DNA from: Macrocystis pyrifera
Taxonomy: Eukaryota > Sar > Phaeophyceae > Laminariales > Laminariaceae
Direction: 5' to 3'
Assembly: GCA_031763025.1 (NCBI GenBank)
Contig: JASSKH010000001.1
Location: 18,081,142 to 18,145,141, forward strand
DNA length: 64,000 nt
Part shown: one piece after another, positions 1-11,600 of the stretch
Position numbering within the stretch: the first letter of the stretch is position 1
Layout of the letters: each line of letters opens with the position of its first letter
Position numbers and translations under genes: made by a program
The notes under the pieces: generated by a model
Database searches by the model: none
What the model saw: only the letters and a program-made list of their open reading frames with translations
What the model was told of the DNA's origin: nothing

Positions 1-700
1 CGCCACCATGCAGCATTTGAAGCTGTAGGCGTTGATGTATTAGAGCTATGATATTATGTGATCTTGATCGGGTCATCATGTGAGTGGAGTGTGAAACTGC
101 CCCGACTTGACTCTGGGGATCCGGAATGGATCGTTCACGGCACCAACTTAAGAACTAAACGATTTGAGTCACGGTCGTGTCTTTTCTGCGTGGTTCTTAC
201 CGCCACGCTTACTACCTTGTGTGAGGCTGCTGCTTGCGTACGTACGTGCTGCTGCAGTGCGTGCGGTCACTGATTGTTCAATGAATTCACTCCGGCTCGA
301 CCACTTTCACTCCGGCTCGACCACCCCCCTTCGGCGATACGAAGTCTCTAGTTAGTTGCTCTAGTTGTGTGCGTGGTTTTACCGGTACATCCTTTGCTTC
401 TTGCCACCATCCTGTGTATGTGCTTTTCTGCTGTTGCTTGCGCACCCAATTAAACTGCTGCAGTGCTACAGTAACAGATGCAATCGCTGCTGCAGTGCGT
501 GCAACTTCTCACTCACTAAGACTGCTTAGGATCTAGATGATCTAGGTCATGATTTATCTGTCCGAGGTGTACAGTATTGTCAGGCTCCTCCTCACAGCAC
601 CTTTACTCACATACCATACCTCGCTCACATCGCGATGTGGGCGAAAAATGGTATTGCGCTCGTCTTTTTTTTTTTAAAATCTGTTTTCCTTCCAAAAATA
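1..700. other. Left edge, no gene recognised
   Basis: Mixed sequence with scattered CTGCTG and GTACGTAC motifs and a short direct duplication of cactccggctcgaccac (289-325). Nothing in any frame looks like a conserved protein. Confidence 0.4.
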
Positions 701-1235
701 CACCGGGGACAGCTGCGGCACACCACTATTACGGGGGACCGTAGTAAATTGTTATTGCCCTCGATGAAATGCATTCGAGCGCCGCTCTCAGTTTGATTGT
801 CTCTTTTTGTGAAGTCGCAGGTGGAGTTGTTGAGAGTGACGGGAGAGGCCAGTCGGGACCAGCACGGACGGAAACCCAGAGTGCTGTGTTTGGCTCAGGC
901 AGAGCGTCTACTTGTTGACTACCGGTACCACTTGTTATAGTACTCGGCGGGGACATATCCAGCAGCAGCACACGAAGACGGCACGAGCACCCGCACCAGT
1001 ACCACAGCAATGGGATCGATATCATTGAGGTGTAATGGGGGTTGCAGGGCTAAATACAAGACTGTTGGCCAATGAAAAACGAAACACAAACGGGGAGAGA
1101 TCTCCAACAATCAGTCAGAAAGCTGACGACGCTCTCTCTTGACCAAAGCAAAACATGTCGGTTGTTTATTACAACAAATAAACGACAGATTGACAAGAGA
1201 TCTCTGTACCGCGAAATAGTTGTTGGCGAAATGAG

Positions 1236-2480
1236 AACTGAGGTGGATGCATGCTCTAGGGGGCAAGAGCTTGCCGCCGGCGTCCTCCGGTATCCTCCTC
1301 CCAAACCTGAAAAAAGCCCATTTTTTGTTGTGTGCTGTTACACATTCGACAGATTGACGTATTTTCAACTGCCGGGTTGTTATTTTTGCGAGTACCGAAA
1401 CATACGATGAGGATAACAAAATACAAATAAAGGCGAAAAGTAGAAAGGGATCAACTAACTACTGTTGTAAAAGACTTACGATAGTATGCAGTTTTGTGTC
1501 ATTCTTTTTGTGAATACCGAAACATACGACGAGGATCGCAAAATACCAATAAAGGCGAAAAGTAGAAAGTAATCAACTAACTGCTGTTGTTGTGAAAGAC
1601 CTACGGTAGTTCGTATGCAATTTTCTAGTAGTATGCAATTTTTTAATAGTACTCATAGATAATTTTGTTGTCGCACAAGAAGTAATCCACTCCCTGTTGT
1701 AATGTAAAATATCTGCTTGTGCTATAGTATGCGAAATTGTTGGCCAAATGAGAAATGAGGTGGATGCATGCTCTAGGGGGCAAAAAACATGACCAAGTAC
1801 TATGGAAATATCATATCGTATAGGGGGTAGCCCTATGCTGATACCAGGCTCTACTGCTATAGTATGCGAATGACGACGCTTTGTTGGCCAATGAAGAACA
1901 TTTTGTGGATTGTTACACATTCGACAGATTGACATGTATTTTCAACTGGCGGGTTATTATTTGCGAGTACCGAAACATACGATGAGGATCGCAAACAAAT
2001 AAAGGCGAAAAGTAGAAAGTAATCCATGCTGCCGGCGGCGTCCTACGGTATCCTCCCAAACAAACCTGAAAAAAAAACATTTTTTGCCTTTCGCTGCTGT
2101 AAAAGACCTGCGATAGTATGCACTTTTTTTACCATTTGAGACGGATACGGCACTACAGCAGTAGTACTCGTAGATAATTTTGCTGTGGCACAAAAAGTAA
2201 CCCACTCCTGTTGTACTGGAATAGACCTGCCATAATAGTTTGCGAATGGAAACGCGACACACCAAAAAGTATTATTTCAGCTGGTGCGACGATAGACGCT
2301 CGATCTCGACAGAGACTCAGCCCACGGGCAACCCGCGCGGTGGCGGGCAAGATCAGCTAGTATAGATGACGGGCTCGAAGAAATGAGGTGGATGCATGCT
2401 CTAGGGGGCAAGAGCTTGTCGGCGGCGTCCTACGGTATCCTCCCAAACCTGAAAAAAATAACCATATTTTGCCATTCGAG
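1236..2480 (+). repeat. Dispersed repeat family A, several nested copies
   Basis: A module containing gcatgctctagggggcaaga then cggcgtcctacggtatcctc recurs at about 1245-1330, 1755-1795 (partial), 2025-2090 (partial), 2388-2480 and again at 8270-8350. Upstream text starting gcgacgatagacgctcgatc is shared by 2280-2390 and 8160-8260. Between them cgaaacatacgatgaggat recurs three times. Short ORFs here are repeat shadows. No terminal repeats or coding domain were seen. Confidence 0.65.
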
Positions 2481-2575
2481 ACGGATACAGCAGTAGTAGT
2501 ACTCGGAGATATTGTTTTTCATCTATTTCGTGCACACCAGCGGCCAATGCGCTGCACCGAGCGTAGGATCCAAGC

Positions 2576-2795
2576 GTCTGAGTCAACTCTTGTATTCATC
2601 GCCACTCTTGCACAACAAGACAGCACTACAGCAGTAGCAGGCACCTGGTCTGGTGTATAGACGTCTCCCCAACTCGGTACGGGTGTCTGAGCCAACTCTA
2701 TTATTCATCCCCACCCTTGCACAACAAGACGGCACAACAGCAGTAGTAGCAGGTACCTGGTCTGGTGTATAGACGTCTCCCCAACTCGGTATGGG
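2576..2795 (+). repeat. Tandem duplication, ~111-bp unit
   Basis: Two neighbouring copies share the order caactct-tattcat, gcacaacaagac, cagcagtag, acctggtctggtgtatagac and cgtctccccaactcggta. They run directly into the GGTATGG array. Confidence 0.75.
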
Positions 2796-2970
2796 ATATG
2801 GGATATGTTGGTATGGTATATGGGAATATGGAATATGTTGGTATGGTATATAGGAATATGGGATATGTGGGTGGTATGGTACATGGGAATGATATGTGTT
2901 GACGGTATGGTACGGGAAAAACACAGTATATCGTATGGTACGTTTGCGGTATGGTACCATGGTACGATGT
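2788..2970 (+). repeat. GGTATGGTA/ATGGGATATG minisatellite
   Basis: A degenerate array of ~25-33-bp units built from tatgggatatgttggtatgg. Opposite-frame readings give Tyr/Ile/Pro-rich pseudo-proteins with HIPY repeats, which are artefacts of the repeat. Confidence 0.75.
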
Positions 2971-3189
2971 CGTGGATGTATGATATGGCTTTTTGCCTGG
3001 TGGTAGGGTATGTTTCAGTATATAAGGTCCGTAAGGGTCGAATACGTCGTACGAATATCATCTGTCACGAGCTTATATATCGGCCATTGGAAAGTGTTCG
3101 AAAATATAATCCTTGCGGACAGACAGACAGACAGATTTGCATTTACCAAAACAGAGACTTAGTTCTACAAACTGAGAATAGGACCACAT

Positions 3190-3687
3190 TGTGATATGAG
3201 TAGAGTATTCATGGGCTATAGATATAGATAATACGTTACAGTCTTGTAGTCTCACGAATACGAGAATAATCCAAAGAATGGATTAACCCGGCGGAAATTC
3301 CGTTAGTTGAGAGTAACGTTCTCTTAGGAATGTTCCCTAGGGCAGAAAACCCCTTAGACGAGAGTAATGTTCCTTAGCGCAGATAGGACCACGAAGTGAG
3401 ATATTCTTATATTAGCAGAAGAACGATTGGTAGCCATGGGAAAGTTCTGTAGGCGTACATCAGATAAGAGGAATTTAGGAGAGCTTGTGGCGTGGGGTGG
3501 GACGAGTATATCTGGGCGTCGAGTCCCGCCCCCCTACCTCTCACTTCTCTACCAGAGCACCTCCTCAGCTCTCGCCATCAATAAGATCTAAATCAGAAGA
3601 AGCGAAGCACTGCTTCCCAGCTGCCAGAACAACCTGCGTCCCTTGCCACTACCCTTACCACTACCCTAGAGCCTTTCCCGCATCACA
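3190..3687 (+). repeat. 5' LTR of the TRIM-like element
   Basis: Starts TGTGATATGAG, ends CGCATCACA; short inverted ends TGTGAT/ATCACA. Confidence 0.85.
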
Positions 3688-3930
3688 TCTGGCGTCGTCG
3701 ACAGGATCTCTCTCTCCTTTAGTCTCCCTTTCAGTGGTTGTTCTCAGCGAACACCCCCTCGTCGTAGTATTTGGGTCTTATTACGAGGTGTGGGGGGATC
3801 TATAGCCTCATTTCTTTTGTTTCGAATAGCCGCATCTTCGACCACCTTTTTCTGGCCGTTCGGGATGAACTTTGTCATCACCCTCCGACCATCTTGTGGT
3901 CTGCATATACGACTATTCAGGGTGGGCTAA

Positions 3931-4432
3931 TGTGATATGAGTAGAGTATTCATGGGCTATAGATATAGATAATACGTTACAGTCTTGTAGTCTCACGAAT
4001 ACGAGAATAATCCAAAGAATGGATTAACCCGGCGGAAATTCCGTTAGTTGAGAGTAACGTTCTCTTAGGAATGTTCCCTAGGGCAGAAAACCCCTTAGAC
4101 GAGAGTAATGTTCCTTAGCGCAGATAGGACCACGAAGTGAGATATTCTTATATTAGCAGAAGAACGATTGGTAGCCATGGGAAAGTTCTGTAGGCGTACA
4201 TCAGATAAGAGGAATTTAGGAGAGCTTGTGGCGTGGGGTGGGACGAGTATATCTGGGCGTCGAGTCCCGCCCCCCTACCTCTCACTTCTCTACCAGAGCA
4301 CCTCCTCAGCTCTCGCCATCAATAAGAAGATCTAAATCAGAAGAAGCGAAGCACTGCTTCCCAGCTGCCAGAACAACCTGCGTCCCTTGCCACTACCCTT
4401 ACCACTACCCTAGAGCCTTTCCCCGCATCACA
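3931..4432 (+). repeat. 3' LTR of the TRIM-like element
   Basis: Almost identical to 3190-3687. It has an extra AGA after atcaataag and one extra C before gcatcaca. Confidence 0.85.
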
Positions 4433-4567
4433 ACATATTGTTGGTAACTATATATATATATATATGTTTCTTATGTAAACCATAGGTCCTCTTAACTACG
4501 GTCCCCCCTAATAGAGTGCGGTACGTACCATAGGGGGGGGGGGTACCTTCGGGCCCAACATTTGTGT

Positions 4568-5214
4568 TTACTGACGAGGCTCCTCAGCCTTTATATTATC
4601 AACCGTCTTGTTCACATCTTTGCAAGCCTTAAAGCTTATACAGTAGGAACTGCCTTGTTCAAACTTTGCAATCTCATGCGTCCCACAAAAAAAGGCTTTG
4701 CGCCTAGGATAGACAACGACCATTGATTTCGCACTTGTTGACCTAGATCTTTCAGGGCAGATATATATGTTCCTGCGATCTGTGTGATCTGTATGATCTA
4801 CCGTACGTAGCTCATGCTGCCGAGTAGGAGCATTGTAACATAACCTGCATGCTCTACAGCTAGAAGGGCATGTTTCCTGGGGTTGGATCTGTACTATACA
4901 AATACATAGTTCCCGCAAAAGACATCCCATAGCGGCCAGTTAGGATCTACAATAATAGATGGTCCACTGCTCGTGATCTGTATGTCCGACGCATGAAAAC
5001 GTTTCATGTGTCTCGCCATAGGCGTTTTGTTCATCGGGCTCCGGGCACCCATCCCCGAGATTCTCCTCGAACAAAAAAGACAGAAAAAAGGCGAATGCCT
5101 GCGCGCAGCTCTCACATAGTTGAAAAATTCAGGCATAAACTGTTGTGAGTTTGTGTTTCCATACTGTTGAGCCTGCCAAGGTCTCCCTTCCCTGACACAA
5201 CCCATCCTCGACAT
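4568..5214 (-). pseudogene. Cys/His-rich ORF fragments, unknown
   Basis: Two overlapping minus-strand ORFs (5214-4894 and 4930-4568). The first has CLFC, then ARHMKRFH about 18 residues later, a BED/C2H2-like spacing. The second has several Cys pairs (SCRACRLC, FFCGTHE). They lie downstream of the LPA2-like gene on the same strand but in different frames. They could be remnants of a transposase with DNA-binding fingers, or chance. No intact gene is claimed. Confidence 0.3.
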
Positions 5215-5575
5215 ACTCTAGGACGAAAAAGCCAAAAAAAAAACGCAAAAAGGAAAAGTGCATATCATAGCCGTTAAACACCTCAATCATGAGGGCCGTA
5301 AGGCGCCATCCAGGGGTTGCTCCCCGAACGAAACAGGCAAAACAACCAGTGCATGATCGCTGAAAGACTCCGTCGTAGCATCCTAAAAACGGGGGGAGGG
5401 GGGGCGCACTCATTTGTTGCTTGCCTCAGTCATATGACCATTGACCATGCACCCCTTTCAAGACGAACTGATCGCCGCTGAAATCCTCAAGTCATGTGTA
5501 CCATTATGGAAGGAGAACTATTGTAGAGAAAACAGGAATGCCGGTACAGTACCGGCTATACTAGTATAAGTTAAG

Positions 5576-5695
5576 TCAGTCATCCTCTTTGTAGACGACG
5601 CTTTCTTGCCCCATCTGTCCAAGCTTCAGCACCCCAAGGGCACTCGAGAACGCAAACGTCGCTACCAGGCTGGGCGTGAACAAAGGTTCCAGGTT
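5576..5695 (-). CDS. LPA2-like gene exon 6: second membrane segment and stop
   Basis: The acceptor atggcag follows a long C-rich tract on the minus strand (plus-strand G run at 5707-5743). It has 39 codons plus TGA at 5576-5578, phase 0. It opens NLEPLFTPSL, then a hydrophobic helix and GVLKLGQ, and ends YKEDD. The (E/Y)P-x-FTPS, GVLK order matches the C-terminus expected from exon 5. It was found by looking for that motif, which supports the model. Confidence 0.8.
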   Translation of the reverse strand, partial: NLEPLFTPSLVATFAFSSALGVLKLGQMGQESVVYKEDD

Positions 5696-8600
5696 CTGCC
5701 ATCAGGGATCAGGGGGGGGTAGGGAGGGGGTAGAGAGGGGGGTAGAGGTACTCAGTCGTTGCTTGACTTGGTCATTTAACCATTGACAACGCGTCTCTTT
5801 CGAGACGTTGAGGGGGGATGTTAGAATGATCGTGCGCGTGAGCATGAATGAGCGAGAGCAAAAACAATGGTCAATGAGCAACGAGCAACGGGCATGAGCA
5901 GTGAGCAATGCAAATAATATGGGCATGGGTGAGCATGAGCAATGAGCAAACGGCGTGGGCAATGAACATGTGCAATGGGCTTGTGCACTAATCATGCGCA
6001 TTTGGAGCACGGGCATGAACAATGAGCACTAAGGCAGCATGAGCAACAAGATGAGTGTTATGCGCACTGCAAGTGTTATTGATACGGTATAAATAGTTTA
6101 GAGTAGGACCGTAAGTAGCGAATATATACTGATATTCTGCTTTGGCAGGGACTCGACAAAGGAAGGCGCTCGTACGCTTGATGCGGGCCAACGGGTCCGT
6201 GTCGAAAACGATCAGGAGCTCGAAGGAACCGATGACCTCATCAAAGGCAACCTTCACACGTCCGACAGATCATGCCCTAGATATTTTACATACTCAAAAT
6301 ACATAGTAGTACATAGTAATACATAGTAATAGTAGTATTACGGGGGTCCATAGTTAACAGGACCAAATATTGTTAGTAAAAATACCTAAATATATAGGTT
6401 TTTATGTATGCCATAGGTCCTGTTAACTATAGACCCCCGTAATACTAATACATACTATTCAGAACCCACCATGGACCCCAAAGCCATGTACTGTATCCCC
6501 CTATGTCAACACAACATCTTTTGGTTTTCATTACTGTTGATATCAATACCATAGTGTATGTTCCCCGCAATAGAGAACCACATACATTTTTTGTCCTTCC
6601 CATTCATCGTCGTACGCCCTTCTTGTCTCTCCATCTTCCATTAACCATCAATTTTAATATTACGAGGGACCGTAGTAAATGGGACCTACGGCACACACAA
6701 AAAACCTATAAAATTTACCTATTTTTACGAACAATATTTGGTCCTATTTACTATGGTCCCCCGTAATAGTCGTACCGTAACGCAAATCTGGGATCACACA
6801 GCACTACTGCTGTTAATACTATCAATAGCAGTAGCCTCTCCTCCCCCGTCCCCCCTACCGTTCGTGCCTCGATTGTTTTGTCGCGAGAAAACTTCACTTC
6901 ACCCCTTTCTGCCCTCCTCGGCTCGCATCTACTGCTGCTGCTGCTGCTGTAATTGCGCCTACCCACGCTAGTAAATTAATAGGCGCTCTCAGCAGTTGAT
7001 TCCTTTTTTTTGTTACGAGTATTTTGGTTCGCAAATGAATACACCATGCCACCACGCTGCGATTTGAACTCACGGAACCAACTCTATTGGATAGCAACAT
7101 TCGAGGCTACGACTATTACTGTTACTGTTAATACTAAGTAGTACACCAGCTGCAATCAAGTAAAAAAATGTTTGCACTTCATCTACCTGGTACAGGTAGA
7201 TCCTACCTGGTGAGCTAGATCATCCAAAGCAACCTACTGGTATGAGGTTACCAAAATGTTTCAAAGATCAGACAGCTCACGATCTGGAGCAGATATATCA
7301 CTTGGAACATCTAGATTACCTACAGTAGATCATCTGGAGCAATCAGCGAGGTTACCAGAGGCTTGACACATCGCGCAGATCGCGACATAAATAGTCCAGA
7401 TCCTATGCTTGCCGCAATGAGATGGTGCGCATGAAGCCGTCTTGCACAGATCCCAACCGGCAGACAAGCGCGCAAGAGCCGCTGTGGCTTACAAACCCCA
7501 TTCGACAAACATTATCTAGATCGTTCAGATCATACAAATCATACAGATCATACAAATCATACAAATCATACAGATCACACAGATAGTACAGATCACACAG
7601 ATCATACAGATTATACAGATCATACAGATCAAGAATATATATATATATAGTCCCCAAAGATAACACCAGCTTGTTTGTCATCCGAAGGCCACCAACGTGC
7701 ATGCATGCAGTGCATAAGTCAGCCCACACACATAAAAAAAAATCTTGCTCGTATCCGTCATTTTTTGGCTCGCCTCCCGGGGATAAGGACAATTTTTCGT
7801 CAAATAAAAGGTTTTCAGGCGTTTTCGGTCCATTTTTGTACGCCTGAATGCCGGTAGAGCAACTTTTGCACAGCAAGATATAGGCAGTGTGTGTGGTGTG
7901 GAGGCAAAGGACGACCACAGGAACGATACTGCTGCTACTACTGTTAGACCTATGCCATTAATGGAAACGCGAAGTCCGAAAGTTTTTTTTCAAAAATATT
8001 GCTTTAAAAAAACAGCCGAAAATATCCTCGTACCGCCGCTGTGGGAAAAAAGGGAAAAAAAAACGTTTGTTAGTTTTTTGTTTTTTTTTTCCAACGGCTG
8101 CAGGCGGCGCAATTTGTTTTCTCTCGTTGCAATTTGTCAACACGCTGATAAAAATCAGCTCGTGCGACGATAGATGCTCGATCTCGATATAGACTCAGCC
8201 CAAGGTCAACCCGCTTGGTGTCGGGCAAGGCCAACGAGTATAGATGACGGCATCGAAGATAGAAAGTGAATACATGCTCTAGGGGGCGAGAGCTTGCCGG
8301 CGGCGTCCTGCGGTATCCTCCCAAACTCTAAAAAAAGCCTGTTTTTTGCCGTTCGAGACGGATCGAGAAATTTTGTCTTCTGTTTTGTACACACCAGCGG
8401 CTGTTTGTTATTTTCTCGTACGCCTGGCCAGCACCCGCCGCACGTCACTGGCCATTGTGTGAAGACGGTGACCCAAGGGTGGGTCGGAGCCCCTAACGAG
8501 CGCACTCCGTTCAGAATTCATGACGCAATCGTTGGTTTTGTCAATCGATGTCTGTCGAGGACTCGGAATCTCGACGCTTCGAACCAAAGATCGGCCTGAG

Positions 8601-11600
8601 TTTTTCTCAGGCCGATTTTGGCCCAACATCGGCCTGAGTTTTTCTCAGGCCGATTTTGGCCCAACATCGGCCCCAGATTTCCTTTTTTCGGGCTTTTCCA
8701 AAAGTTGGGAACTTTTTTTTTCTGAACGTGCCCATAGGAAGCGTGTTCTAAAAAATTTTCGCGAGTATCTTTGGAATTCAAACTTTTTATTGATACTTCG
8801 GGTTGCCATTGGCATAGGTCTTAGTCCTCTCGAGTGGTTGCAGGGGACGCCCTGCTGCTGTGCCGCAGCTTTTTGGGTCCACTACATGCGTCAATGAAAT
8901 GAGTACGGGCTTGTCGGTCCACAATTTTTGCAACAATCTGTGCGTAAATGTAAGTACCGTTAGGTTATTCATTTTATTGAACAAGCGGTTCTTATATATA
9001 CGGACAGCGTGATACCTAGTGCTGCTTCGCGCAGCAAGATACACAGCAGAGTGTACAGTAGCGGTGTAGACAAACAATGAGAACAACAGTGACGTACCGC
9101 TACTGCTTCCCTCTGGGCTGGATGCGGAAATCACACTGCTGCTGCTTGTTGCTGCTGCTTGTTGCTGCTCGTGGCGCCACACACCAAGTTACGGCATGAC
9201 AGATCATCGTAAGAGACGACTGTGCGTGGCGGTGGTGATGCAGGCAAACGGTGACGACAGCAGGCACGTGCGTACTGCTGTCCTCTCGACTGGCCGTGAG
9301 AATTGCACTGCTCTGCACTGCTGCTCAGAACAACAGCAGAGGAGGAGTACAGCAGTTTTTTTTCTGTCGGCAGTTGTCCGTCATTGCGGTGGGTGTCATC
9401 GGCAGTGGGAATGTCATACTGCTGTACATGCGCCCGCGCCCCCAGCTCTGCCTACTATCCATCCTCGGTGCTGCATCGTAGGCTCCACCACATGCAACTA
9501 CTCATAAAGTACACCCCGGATGCGCCACCTCACGCGCATGATTTTTCCTGCCGCTGCTGATGGGCAACAGCAGAGGAAGAGTAGTTTTGTCTGGTGGCCG
9601 TTGGTTGTTGGTCGTCGTGGTGGGCGCGGTCGGGAGTCGGGATACTATCTATCTATCCTCGATGATGCATCGTAAGCTCCGATACTCGCATCGACAGTAG
9701 CCTAGAGTACACCACGGACGTGCGACCTCACGCGCTGGTTTTGCCTGTTGCTGCTGGGCAACAACAGCAGAGAGCGGGAGTAGTTTTTCTGCTGGCGGAT
9801 GTTCGTCGTGGTGGGTGTGATCGGGAGTCGGGATACATACATGCGCCCGCACCCCAAGCTCTACCTATCCATCCTCCGTCATGCATCGCGGGCTTCGATA
9901 CACGCAACAAGACGTAAGAGCATACTGTGGATGTGCCACCTCACGCACATGTTTTTGCCTACTGCTGCTGCTGCTGCTGGGCAGCACCGTTGCAGCGATG
10001 TGCAACAGCCTGCTTGTTGTACTCGTAGCACGTTCAATACGATGTTTGCGTTCAACAGCAGTTGTAACGGCATTGCTGGCCAATCACGGCCATTGTGTAA
10101 CTCGCAATGCAACTCATAGCTCTGGTTCGATTGGTGCAAGCTAAAAAAATCTGGTTTGTTTTTACGTTGTTTTTTCGTGTAAGTCATAACTTTGGAGCTA
10201 TTCCTGGGCCCGGTGTCCATTATTTCCCGAGGTAGAACACAAAAAAGCAACATGCGAAAGCCGACCAAACGAAACGTCGTCGAAAACCGAAAACAATGCA
10301 AGGAAGGGGAAGGAGAGGGGATTGCGTGAGAGCAATGGTATTCGGTGTATAGTTTCGTCAGCTTTCGTCTTACTTACGTACGTGCTGTACGGCCGAAAAT
10401 CGACACGACCACATAGTAGTCCTCGTTTACGCGTGCTGTGCATGTTAGCATCAAACACCAGGTATGCTCTGCTGTACAGTACAGTACAGTACATTCTCCA
10501 AAGGAAAACGAAAACACGGCGCATGTACTACTAATACTGTACCTGCACGATGAAGTTGTCGAGGTCTGGTGGCAGTTTCCCATTGGTCGACAGGAAGTAT
10601 GCCTCCGTCCCGATCGCCCCCCCACATGCGACCAGGAAAAGCAAGCACAGCACGAATCCGGCGATGAAAACCCTCTCCATCACCAGCTGCGTCTCCGCCG
10701 GAATTACCTGGGTATTACCAGAGTTGGCATTTTTTTTGTTACTGCGGGAGATTCGGAAATAACCCCTCACTTGATTGACTATACGTCCACGGCCGTTGCT
10801 ATGCTTGTTTCATAAAAAAAGTCGACCACGGAGCTTCACGAGAAAGGAGGCATTTTTTCGACGAGCATCACGAGAGAGGGCTTAGGGATACAGCTACCTG
10901 AGCGGATGAAAGCCGGCAATGATTTTTTACAGAAAAGGAGGCATTTTTCAACGAGCATCACGAGAGAGGGTTACCTGAGCGGATGGAAACCGACAACAGA
11001 TTTCCACGAAAAGAAGGCATTTGTTTATCGAACATCACGAGAGAGGGCTACCTGGGTGGATCAAAGCCGACAACGGATTTAAACGAAAAAGGAGGCCTTC
11101 TTTCAACGAGCATCAAGAGAGAGGGCTTAGATTTGGGGGTAAAACTAGCCGTGGCTCAAGGACAGAGGGTAGGGGGGGGAGGGGTGCATCAACACCTGGA
11201 GCAAACAAGAAAAAACAAAGCGCTCATCTGTCGCTAAAACGCTACACACAGCGCACAGACTCAATCTACCGTAGATCATCTACAGCAGTTAGCTCTGCGC
11301 TTTTGTGCGTATCGACCACAAAAAAGGGCGACATCGACCAGGAAAAAAAAAAAAAAACCCGACAAAAGGCCGACGCCTCCACCCACCGTGGAATTTAGTT
11401 GCTCTTAGTGTACAACATTCTGTGTGTTTCAAGCACATAAAGCTGGAGATCGCACGTGAATCTTCAACTACAGCTTCGGGTACGTCTTCGAATCTGAACC
11501 GTCAAAGTGGTGCTCTACTCTTCGTTTATACGGAAAATAAAACAGAGGTGAAATCGTTCAAACGCTGTGCTTTTTGGGAATATTTTCAAGTAATGCAGGC

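Larger units (their letters stand above)
3190..4432 (+). mobile_element. TRIM-like LTR retrotransposon (1.24 kb)
   Basis: Two direct repeats of 498 bp (3190-3687) and 502 bp (3931-4432) begin TGTGAT and end ATCACA, as LTRs do. They differ by one 3-bp and one 1-bp indel that I could see. The 243-bp interior has no coding capacity. A TGG two bases inside the 5' LTR (3690) fits a tRNA primer-binding site. The element is flanked by the 4-bp duplication ACAT (3186-3189 and 4433-4436). It depends on another element's proteins. Near-identical LTRs imply a recent insertion. Strand is set by the TGG site. Confidence 0.85.

Noticed and set aside
2583..3061. Tyr/His/Pro-rich minus ORFs with HIPYSHIPY repeats resembling a structural protein
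   Set aside because: Produced by the GGTATGGTATATGGG minisatellite.
8787..8925. Possible last exon of the LPA2-like gene (minus strand, ending in NPKYQ)
   Set aside because: Poor acceptor and wrong character; the exon at 5576-5695 fits phase, splice tract and family motifs much better.
10531..10770. Exon 5 of the LPA2-like gene first read as part of a P4-type ATPase (helix after a basic turn)
   Set aside because: Neighbouring exons in phase lack ATPase motifs and the downstream exon matches the LPA2 C-terminus.
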